DNA from: Turnera subulata | Lineage: Eukaryota > Streptophyta > Magnoliopsida > Malpighiales > Passifloraceae | Assembly (NCBI GenBank): GCA_028386065.3 | Contig: JAKUCV010003357.1 | Coordinates: forward strand, 38,255-102,254 | Reading direction: 5' to 3' | DNA length: 64,000 nt | In this document: positions 7,426-18,109 of the stretch, piece by piece | Numbering within the stretch: the stretch's first letter is position 1 | Layout of the letters: each line of letters opens with the position of its first letter | Notes under the pieces: model-generated | What the model saw: only the letters and a program-made list of their open reading frames with translations | What the model was told of the DNA's origin: nothing | Database searches by the model: none | Translations under genes and position numbers: made by a program

Positions 7426-10400
7426 CATTGGGGCGCCAATGGTGCGATTTTTGAGTTTGGAGCTAAAATTTTGATTTTTGATTTTTGTGCTTAAATTCTG
7501 TACAAAGAACAATAAAAATCCAATCCAACTACCTGAAAAATTTCAGATTTTTCTAAGTTGTGGAAGTTCGGCTTTTTATTTATGGAACAATTAAAATCCC
7601 GTAAATCGGAAAAAATGGAAAAGCACCTCAGATGACCTCAAAATGTCCGAAGAAGGCAGCCAAAAATTCTTATAAATCATCCCCATATTTTTGGAATCAT
7701 CTTAGGTCGCATTTGACATGGTGGATTTGGAGATTGCTCATTGGTGCGCTATTGGTGCGATTTCTGTGTTTTGAGCTGAAATTTTGATTTTTGAGTTTTG
7801 AGCTAAAATTTTGTACACACGCGAATAAAAATCCACTCCAACTACCTGAAAAATTTCAGATGTTTCTGAGATTTGGAATTCCGGCTTTTAATTTTTTGAA
7901 CAATTAAAATCCCGTAAATCGGGAAAAATGGAAAAGCACCTCAGATGAGCTCAAAATGTCCGGGGAAGGCATCCAAAAATCCTTATAAATCATCCCCATA
8001 TTTTTGGAGTCATCTTAGGTAGCATTTGACATGGTGGATTTGGAGATTGCTCATTGGTGCGCCATTGGTGCGCTATTGATGCGATTTTTGAGTTTCGAGC
8101 TGAAATTTTTTATTTTTGAGTTTTGAGCTGAAATTTTGTACACAGGCCAATAAAAATCCAATCCAACTACCTGCAAAATTTAAGATTTTTCTGAGATGTG
8201 GAAGTCCGGCTTTTTATTTTTGGAACAATTAAAATCCCGTAAATCATGAAAAATGGAAAAGCACCTCAGATGACCTCAAAATGTCCGAGGAAGGCATCCA
8301 AAAATTCTTATAAATCATCCCCATATTTGTGGAATCATCTTAGTAGCATTTGACATGATGGATTTGCAGATTGCTCATTGGTGCGCCAATGGTGCACCAT
8401 TGATGCGATTTTTGTGTTTTGAGCTGAAATTTTTTATTTTTGAGTTTTGAGCTGAAATCTTGTACACGCCAATAAAAATCCAATCCAACTACCTGCAAAA
8501 TTTCAGATTTTTATGAGATGTGGAAGTCCGACTTTTATTTTTGGAACAATTAAAATCCCGTAAATCGGGAAAAATGGAAAAGCACCTGAGATGACCTCAA
8601 AATGTCCGAGGAAGGCATAAAAAATCCTTGTAAATCATTCCCATATTTGTGGAATCATCTTAGGTAGCATTTGACATGGTGGATTTGGAGATTGCTCATT
8701 GGTGCGCCGTTGGTGCGCTATTGGTGCGATTTTTAAGTTTTGAGCTGAAATTTTTATTTTTGAATTTTGAGCTGAAATTTTGTACACATACCAATAAAAA
8801 TCCAGTCCAATTACCTGCAAAATTTCAGATTTTTTTGAGATGTGGAAGTCCAACATTTTATTTTTGGAACAATTAAAATCCCGTAAATCGGGAGAAATGG
8901 AAAAAAACCATAGAAGAGCTCAAAATGTCCGGGGAAGGCATCCAAAAATCCTTATAATTCATACCAATATTTGTGGAATCAGCTTAGGTAGCATTTGACA
9001 TGGCGGATTTGGAGATTCCTCTTATGCTTTGGTTCACTGGGCCATTGGTGCGCTACTGGGGCGCCTTTGGGGCGCCATTGATGTGCTATTGGGGCGCCGT
9101 TGGGGCGCTATTGGGCGCCATTGGTGCGAGTTTTGAGTTTTGAGCTGAAGTTTTGATTTTTTAGTTTTGAGCTGAAATTTTGTTCACAAACGAATAAAAA
9201 TCCAATCCAACTACCTGCCAAAATTTCAGATTTTTCTGAGAAGTGGAAGTCCGACTTTTTATTTTTGGAACAATTAAAATTGCGTAAAAAAATGAAAATT
9301 TTGATTTTTGAATTTTGAGCTGAAATTTTGCACACATACCAATAAAAATCAAATCCAACTACCTGCAAAATTTGCAATTTTTCTGAGATGTGGAATTCAG
9401 ACTTTTTATTTTTGGAACTATTAAAATCCCGTAAATTGAAAAAAATGGAAAAGCACCTCAGATGACCTCAAAATGTCCGAGGAAGGGATCAAAAAATCAT
9501 TATAAATCATCCCACATTCGTGGAATCTTCTTAGGTAGTATTTGACATGGTGGATTTGGAGATTGTTCATTGGTGCGCCATAGAAGCAATTTTTGAGTTT
9601 TGAGCTGAAATTTTGCACACACACCAATAAAAATCCAATCCAACTACCTGAAAATTTTCAGATTTTTCTGAGAAGTGGTAGTCCGACTTTTTTTTTTGGA
9701 ACAATTCAAATCTCGTAAATTGGAAAAAATGGAAAAGCACCTCAGATGAGCTCAAAATGTCCGACGAAGGCATAAAAAAATCCATACAAATCATCCCCAT
9801 ATTTGTGGAATCATTTTAGGTAGCATTTGACATGGTGGATTTGGAGATTGCTCATTGGTGCACCATTGGTGCGCCATTGGTGCGATTTTTGAGTTTTGAG
9901 TTTTGAGCTGTAATTTTGTACACACACGAATAAAAATCCAGTCCAACTACCTGCAAATTTTCAGATTTTTCTGAGATGTGGAAATCTGATTTTTATTTTT
10001 GGATCAATTAAAATCCCATAAATCAGAAAAAATGAAAATTTTGAAGTTTGAATTTTGAGCTAAAATTTTGCACACACATCAATAATCATCGAATCCAACT
10101 ACCTGCAAAATTTTTCCATTTTTCTGTGAAGTGGAAGTCAGACTTTTTATTTTTGGAAAAATTAAAATCCCGAAAATCGGGAAAAATGGTAATGCACCAT
10201 AGACGACCTCAAAATGTCCGGGGAAGCCATCCAAAAGTCCGTATAAATCATCCCCATATTTTCGGAGTGATCTTAGGTAGCATTTGACATGGTGGATTTG
10301 GAGAATGCTCATTAGTGCGCCATTGGTGCGCTATTGATGCGATTTTTGAGTTTTGAGTTGTAATTTTTTATTTTTGAGTTTTGAGCTGAAATTTTGTACA

Positions 10401-13400
10401 CACGCCAATAAAAATCCAATCCAACTACCTGCAAAATTTCAGATCTTTCTGAGAAGTGGAAGTCCGAATTTTTATTTTTGGAACAATTAAAATCCCGTAA
10501 ATCGGGAAAAATGGAAAAGCACCACAGATGACCTCAAAATGTCCGAGGAAGGCATTCAAAAATCCTTATAAATCATCCCCATAATTGTGGAATCATCATA
10601 GGTTGCATTAGACATGGTGGATTTGGAGATTGCTCTTTGGTGCTCCATTGGTGCGCTATTGATGCGATTTTTGAGTTTTGAGCTGAAATTTTGATTTTTG
10701 AGTTTTGAGCTGAAATTTTGTACACACACGAATTAAAATCCAGTCAACTACCTGCACAATTTTAGATTTTTCTGAGACGTGGAAGTCCGAGGAAGGCATC
10801 TAATAATCCTTAAAAATTTTCCCCATATTTGTGGAATCATCTTACGTAGGATTTGACATGGTGGATTTGGAGATTGCTCATTGATGCGCCATTGGTGCGC
10901 TATTGTTGCAATTTTTGAGTTTTGAGCTAAAATTTTAATTTTTGATTTTTGAGCTAAAAATTTTTACACACATGAATAAAAATCCAGTCCTACTACCTGC
11001 AAATTTTCAGATTTCTCTGAGAAGTGGAAGCCCGATTTTTTATTTTTGGAACAATTAAAATCCCGTAAATCAGGAAAAATAGAAAAGCACATCAGATGAC
11101 CTCAAAATGTCCGAGGAAGGCATCTAATAATGCTTAGATCTCTTCCCTATATTTTTGGAATCATCTTAGGTAGCATTTGACAAGGTGGATTTGGAGATTG
11201 CTCATTGGTGCGCCATTGGTGCGCTATTGGTGCGATTTTTGAGTTTTGAGTTGAAATATTGATTTTTTGAGCTGAAATTTTGTACACACAAGAAAAAAAA
11301 TACAGTCCAACTACCTGCAAAATTTAAGATTTTTCTGATATGTGGAAGTCCGAATTTTTATTTTTGAACCATTAAAATCCCGTAAATTGGGAAAAATGGA
11401 AAAGCATCTTAGAGGAGCTCAAAATGTCCGGGGAAGGCATCCAAAAATCCTTATAAATCATCCCCATATTTTCGGAGTCATCTTAGGTAGCATTTGACAT
11501 GGTGGATTTGGAGGTTGCTCATTGGTGCGCCATTGGTGCGCTATTGATGCGATTTTCGAGTTTTGAGCTGAAATTTTTTATTTTTGAGTTTCAACCAGAA
11601 AGTTTGTACAGACGCCAATAAAAATCTAATCCAACTACCTGCAAAATTTCAGATTTTTCTGAGAAGTGGAAGTCCGACTTTTTATTTTTGGAACTAAAAA
11701 AATCCCGTAAATCGGGAAAAATGGAAAAGACCTCAGATGACCTCAAAATGTCCGAGGAAGGCATCCAACAATCCTTATAAATCATCCCCATATTTGTGGA
11801 ATCATCATAGGTAGCATTTGACTTGGTGGATTTGGAGATTGCTCTTTGGTGCGCCATTGGTGGGCTATTGATGCGATTTTTGAGTTTTGAGCTGAAATTT
11901 TGATTTTTGAGTTTTGAGCTGAAATTTTGTACACCCACGAATTAAAATCCAGTCAACTACCTGCAAGATTTCAGATTTTTCTGAGACGAGGAAGTCCGAC
12001 TTTTAAATTTTTGGAACAATTAAAATCCCGTAAATCGGGAAAATTGGAAAAGCACCTCAAATGACCTCAAAATGTCCGAGGATGGCATCTAATAATCCTT
12101 AAAAATCCTCCCCATATTTGTGGAGACTTCTTAGGTAGCATTTGACATGGTGGATTTGGAGATTGCTCATTGATGCGCCATTGGTGCGCTATTGTTGCGA
12201 TTTTTGAGTTTTGAACGGAAATTGTGATTTTTGAGTTTTGAGCTAAAAATTTAATCACACATGAATAAAAATCCAGTCCTACTACCTGAAAATTTTCAGA
12301 TTTTTCTGAGAAGTGGAAGTCCGACTTTATATTTTTGGAACAATTAAAATCCCTTAAATCGGGAAAAGTGCAAAAGCACCTCAGATGACCTCAAAATGTC
12401 CGAGGAAGGCATCTGATAATGCTTAAAATTCTTCTCCATATTTGTGGAATCATCTTAGGTAGCATTTGACAAGGTGGATTTGGAGATTGCTCATTGGTGC
12501 GCCATTGGAGCGCTATCGGTGCGATTTTTTAGTTTTGATCTGAAATTTTGATTTTTGAGTTTTGAGCTGAAATTTTGTACACACTCGAATAAAAATCCAG
12601 TCAAGTACTTGCAAAATTTCAGATTTTTCTGAGATGTGGAAGTCCGACTTTTTTATTTTTGAAACAATTAAAATCCTGTAAATCGGGAAAAATTGGAAAG
12701 CACCTCAAAATACCTGCAAAATTTCAAATTTTTCTGATATGTGGAAGTCTGACTTTTTATTTTTTAACAATTAAAATCCCGTATATCGGGAAAAATGAAA
12801 AAGCGTCTTAGATGAGCTCAAAATATCCGGGGAAGGCATCCAAAAATCCTTATAAATCATCCCCATATTTGTGGAATCTTCTTAGGTCACATTTGACATG
12901 GTGGATTTGGAGATTGCTCATTGGGGCGCCATTGGTGCGCTATTGGTGCGATTTTTGGGTTTTGAAATGAAATTTTGATTTTTGAGTTTTGAGCTGATGT
13001 TTTGTACGCACACGAATAAAAATCCACTCCAACTACCTGAAAAATTTCAGATTTTTCTGAGAAGTGGAAGTCCAATTTTTAATTTTTGGAACAATTAAAA
13101 TCCTGAAATCAGGAAAAATTGAAAAGGACCTCAGATGAGCTCAAAATGTCCGGGGAAGGAATCCAAAAATCCATATAAATCATCCCCAAATTTGTGAAAT
13201 CATCTTTGGTAGCAATTGACATGGTGGATTTGGAGATTGCCCTTATGCATTGGTTCACTGGGCCGTTGAAGCGCTATTGGGGCACCATTGGGGCGCCATT
13301 GGTGCGCGATTGGTGCCCCATTGGTGCGATTTTTGAGTTTTGAGCTGAAACTTTGATTTTTGAGTTTTGTGCAGAAATTTTGGACACACACCAATGAAAA

Positions 13401-14722
13401 TACAATCCAACTACCTGGAAAATTTCAGATTTTTCTGAGAAGTGGAAGTCCGACTTTTTATTTTTGGAACAATTAAAATCCCGAAAATCGGCAAAAATGA
13501 AAATTTTGAATTTTGAGCTTAAATTTTGCACACACACCAATAAAAATCGAATCCAATTGCCTGCAAAATTTTTTGATTTTTTTGAGAAGTGGAAGTCGGA
13601 CTTTTTATTTTTGGAACAATTAAAATCCCGTAAATCGGGAAAAGTGGAAAAACACCTTAGATGAGCTCAAAATGTCCGGGGAAGGCATCCAAAAATCCTT
13701 ATAAATCATCCCATATTTTCGGAGTCATCTTAGGTAGCATTTGAAATGGTGGATTTGGAGATTGCTCATTGGTGCCCTATTGATGCGATTTTTGAGTTTT
13801 GAGCTGAAATTTTTTATTTTTGACTTTAGAGCTGAAATTTTGTACACACGCCATTAAAAATCCAATCCAACTACCTGCAAAATTTTAGATTTTTCTGAGA
13901 TGTGGAAGTCTGACTTTTTATTTTTGGAACAATTAAAATACCGTAAATCGGGAAAAATGGAAAAGCACCTCAGATGATCACAAAATGTCCGAGGAAGGCA
14001 TCCAAAAACCCTTATAAATCATCCCCATGTTCATAGAATCATCTTAGGTGGCATTTGACATGGTGGATTTGGAGATTGCTCTTTGGTGCGCCATTGGTGC
14101 GCTATTGATGCGATTTTTGAGTTTTTAGCTGCAATTTTAATTATTGAGTTTTGAGCTGAAATTTTGTACACACACGAATTAAAATCCAGTCAACTACCTG
14201 CAAGATATCAGATTTTTCTGAGACATGGAAGTCCGACTTTTAAATTTTTGGAACATTTAAAATCCCGTAAATCGGGAAAATTGGAAAAGCACCTCAATTG
14301 ACCTCAAAATGTCCGAGGAAGGCTTCCAAAAATCCTTATAAATCATCCCCATATTTGTGGAATCATCTTAGGTAGCATTTGAGATTGTGGATTTGGAGAT
14401 TTCTCATTGGTGCGCTATTGATGCGATTTTTGAGTTTTGAGCTGAAATTTTGATTTTTGAGTTTTGAGCTGAAATTTTGTACACACACGAATAAAAATCC
14501 AGTGAACTACCCGCAAAATTTCAAATTTTTCTGAGACATGGAAGTCCGACTTTTTAATTTTTGGAACAATTAAAATCCTGTAAATCGGGAAAAATGGAAA
14601 AGCACCTCAAATGACCTCAAAATGTCAGAGGAAGGCTTCCAAAAATCCTTATAAATCGTCCCCATATTTGTGGAATCATCTTAGGTAGCATTTGAGATGG
14701 TGGATTTGGAGATTTCTCATTG
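7426..14722. repeat. Satellite segment 1, mostly short-form monomers
   Basis: Most monomers here are the short form, in which the CTC of GATTGCTC is followed at once by ATTGGTGCGCC. This segment is the counterpart of the segment starting near 49900: landmarks 7441 and 49927, 10631 and 52948, 11325 and 53712, and 14501 and 54725 align, including the rare variant CATAGGTTGCATTAGACATG. Relative to that copy it carries about 2.5 kb extra between 11.3 and 14.1 kb. Part of this is a tandem duplication of about 1.3 kb (10.6-11.9 and 11.9-13.2 kb; the rare string CATCTAATAATGCTTA recurs at about 11120 and 12410). Confidence 0.7.
9031..9128. repeat. Expanded 11-bp ATTGG/GCGC minisatellite patch
   Basis: About nine consecutive units mix ATTGGTGCGCT, ACTGGGGCGCC, TTTGGGGCGCC and ATTGATGTGCT, nearly all 11 bp long. 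This is one of the longest runs inside a monomer and shows the internal length variation that drives monomer size differences. Several GGCGCC palindromes lie in it. Confidence 0.85.
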
Positions 14723-14970
14723 GAGCGTCCTATTTATATAGGTGCCGCAAGGCTCTCTCCTAGTTTGACAGTGCTAAGTAATCCTAGTCCAACACAAACT
14801 CGGTTTACTTAACCCCCACACAAACCCAATCCTAATACAACAAGGTTAGCTACTCCTAGTCACAATAGGATTCCTACCAACACCCAAAGTAGTGTCCCAA
14901 CCCAACTCAAACTCCTATGCACAGTAGGATTCCGGACTCCTATGCGCACTAAGATTCCGGGGTCGTGACA
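14723..14970 (-). repeat. U3-only gypsy LTR fragment in the satellite
   Basis: On the minus strand it starts TGTCACGACCCCGGAATC at 14970 and runs through a TATA box (TATATAAATA, 14731-14740), then stops at GACGC just past the TATA region. It aligns with 7215-7425 of the gypsy LTR (shared TGTCACG, CCTATTTATA, GGTnCCGCAAGG) but is a different copy or subfamily and slightly longer. The R-U5 part is missing. CATTG flanks it on both sides (14718-14722 and 14971-14975), like a 5-bp target-site duplication. The left end is not a canonical LTR terminus, so this may be a deleted solo LTR rather than a clean insertion. Confidence 0.8.
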
Positions 14971-17900
14971 CATTGGTGTGCTATTGGGGCGCCATTGGTG
15001 CGCTGTTGGTGCGATTTTTGAGTTTTGAACTGAAATTTTGATTTTTGAGTTTTGAGCTTAAATTTTGTACACACATGAATAAAAATCCAGTTCTACTACC
15101 TGCAAAATTTCGGATTTTTATGAGATGTGGAAGTCCGACTTTTTATTTTTGGTACAATTAAAATCCCATAAATCGGGAAAAATACAAAAACACCTCAGAT
15201 GACCTCAAAATGTCCGAGGAAGTCATCCAAAAATCATTATAAATCATCCCCATATTTGTGAAATCATCTTAGGTAGCATTTGACATGGTGGACTTGGAGA
15301 TTGCTCATTGGTGCGCCGTTGGTGCGCTATTGATGCGATTTTTGAGTTTTGAGCTGAAATTTTGATTTTTGAGTTTTGAGCTGAAATTTTGTACACACTC
15401 GAATAAAAATCCAGTCAACTACCTGCAAAATTTCAGATTTTTCTGAGATGTGGAAGTCCGACTTTTTTATTTTTGAAACAATTAAAATCCTGTAAATCGG
15501 GAAAAATTGGAAAGCACCTCAAATGACCTCAAAATGTCCGAGGAAGGCATCCAAAAATCGCTATAAATCATCCCCATATTAGTGGAATCATCTTAGGTAG
15601 CATTTGACATGGTGGATTTGGAGATTGCTCATTGGGGCGCCAATGGTGCGCTATTGGTGCGATTTTTGTGTTTTGAGCTGAAATTTTGATTTTTGAGCGT
15701 AAATTTTGTACACATACGGATAAAATTTCAGTCCTACTACCTGCAAAATTTCAGAGTTCTCTGAGATGTGGAGGTCCAACTTTTTATGTTTGGAACAATT
15801 AAAAACCCGTAAATCGAGAAAAATGGAAAAGGACCTCAGATGAGCTCAAAATGTCTGGGGAAGGAATCCAAAAATCCTTATAAATCATCCCCAAATTTGT
15901 GAAATCATCTTAGGTAGCATTTGACATGGTGGATTTGGTGATTGCTCTTATGCATTGGTTCACTGGGCCGTTGGTGCGCTATTGGGGCGCCATTGGGGCG
16001 CCGTTGGTGCGCGATTGGTGCGCCATTGGTGCGATTTTTGAGTTTTGAGCTGAAATTTTAATTTTTGAGTTTGTGCAGAAATTTTGGACACACACCAATG
16101 AAAATCCAATACAACTACCTGGAAAATTTCAGATTTTTCTGAGATGTGGAAGTCCGACTTTTTATTTTTGGAACAATTAAAATCCCGTAAATCGGGAAAA
16201 ATGAAAATTTTGAATTTTGAGCTGAAATTTTGTACACACACCAATATAAATCGAATCCAACTGCCTGCAAAATTTTTTCATTTTTCTGAGATGTGGAAGT
16301 CAGATTTTTTATTTTTGGAACAATTAAAATCCCGTAAAACGGGAAAAATGGAAAAACACCTTAGATGAGCTCAAAATGTCAGGGGAAGGCATCCAAAAAT
16401 CCTTATAAATCATCCCGAATTTTCGGAGTCATCTCAGGTAGCATTTGACATGGTGGATTTGGAGATTGCTCATTGGTGCGTCATTGGTGCCCTATTGATG
16501 CGATTTTTGAGTTTTGAGCTGAAATTTTTTATTTTTGACTTTAGAGCTGAAATTTTGTACACACGCCAATAAAAATCCAATCCAACTACCTGCAAAACTT
16601 CAAAATTTTCTGAGAAGTGGAAGTCTGACTTTTTATTTTTGGAACAATTAAAAGCCCATAAATCGGAAAAAATGGAAAAGCACCTCAGATGACCACAAAA
16701 TGTCCGAGGATGGCTTCCAAAAATCCTTATAAATCATCCCCATGTTCTTGGAATCATCATTGGTAGCATTTGACATGGTGGATTTGGAGATTGCTCCTAA
16801 GCATTGGCTCACTGGGCCATTGGTGAGCTAATGGGGCGCTATTTGTCCGCCATTGGTGAGCTATTGGTGCGATTTTTTAGTTTTCAGCTGAAATTCTGAT
16901 TTTTGAGTTTTCAGCTGAAATTTTGTACAAACATCAATAAAAATCCAATCCAACTACCTGCAAAATTGCAGAGTTTTCTGAGATATGGAAGTCCGACTTT
17001 TTATTTTTGGAACAATTAAAATCCCATAAATCGGGAAAAATAGAAAAGCACCTCAGATGAGCTCAAAATGTTCGGGGAAGGCATCCAAAAATCCTTATAA
17101 ATCATCCCTATATTTGTGGAATCATCTTAGGTAGCGTTTCACGTGGTGGATTTGGAGATTGCTCTTATGCATTGGCTCATTGGGCCATTGGTGCGCTATT
17201 GGGGCGCCACTGGGGCGCCATTGATGCGCTATTGGTGCGCCATTGGTGCGAATTTTGAGCTTTGAGCTGAAATTTTGATTTTCCAGTTTTGTGCTGAAAT
17301 TTTGTACACACACCAAAAACAATCCAATCCAACTACCTGCAAAATTTCAAAATTTTCTGAGAAGTGGAAGTCCAACTTTTTATTTTTGGAACAATTAAAA
17401 TCCCGTGAATCGGGAAAAATGGAAAAGCACCTCAGATGAGCTCAAAATGTCCGGGTAAGGCATCAAAAAATCATTATATATCATACCCAAATTTGTGGAA
17501 TCATCTTAGGTAGCGTTTGACTTGGTGGATTTGCAGATTGCTCTTACGCATTGGTTCAGTGCGCTATTGGGGCGCCACTGGTGAGATTTTTGAGTTTTAA
17601 GCATAAATTTTTAACAGAAACCAATAGAAACCAAACCAACTACCTGAAAAATTTCAGAATTTTCTGAGCTGTGGAAGTCAGACTTTTCATTTTTGGAACA
17701 ATTAAAATCCCATAAATCGGGAAAAATGGAAAAGCACCCCGACGAGCACAAAATGTCCGGGGAAGGCATCCAAAAATCCTTATAAATCATCCCCACATTT
17801 GTGGAATAATCTTATGTAGCATTTGACTTGGTGGATTTGGTGTGCCTTTGGTGCGTTATTGGTGCGGCACTGGTGCGCTATTGGTACTTTTTTTAAGTTT

Positions 17901-18109
17901 TGAACGGAAATTTTGATTTTTGGGTTTTAAGCTGAAATCTTGTTCACACACCAATAAAAATCCAATCCAACTACCTGAAAAATTTTAGAGTTTTCTGAGA
18001 TGTGGAAGTCTGACTTTTTACTTTTGGAACAATTAAAATCCCGTAAATCGGGAAAAATGGAAAAGCACCTCAGATGAGCTCACAATGCCCGGGGAAGGCA
18101 TTTAAAAAT

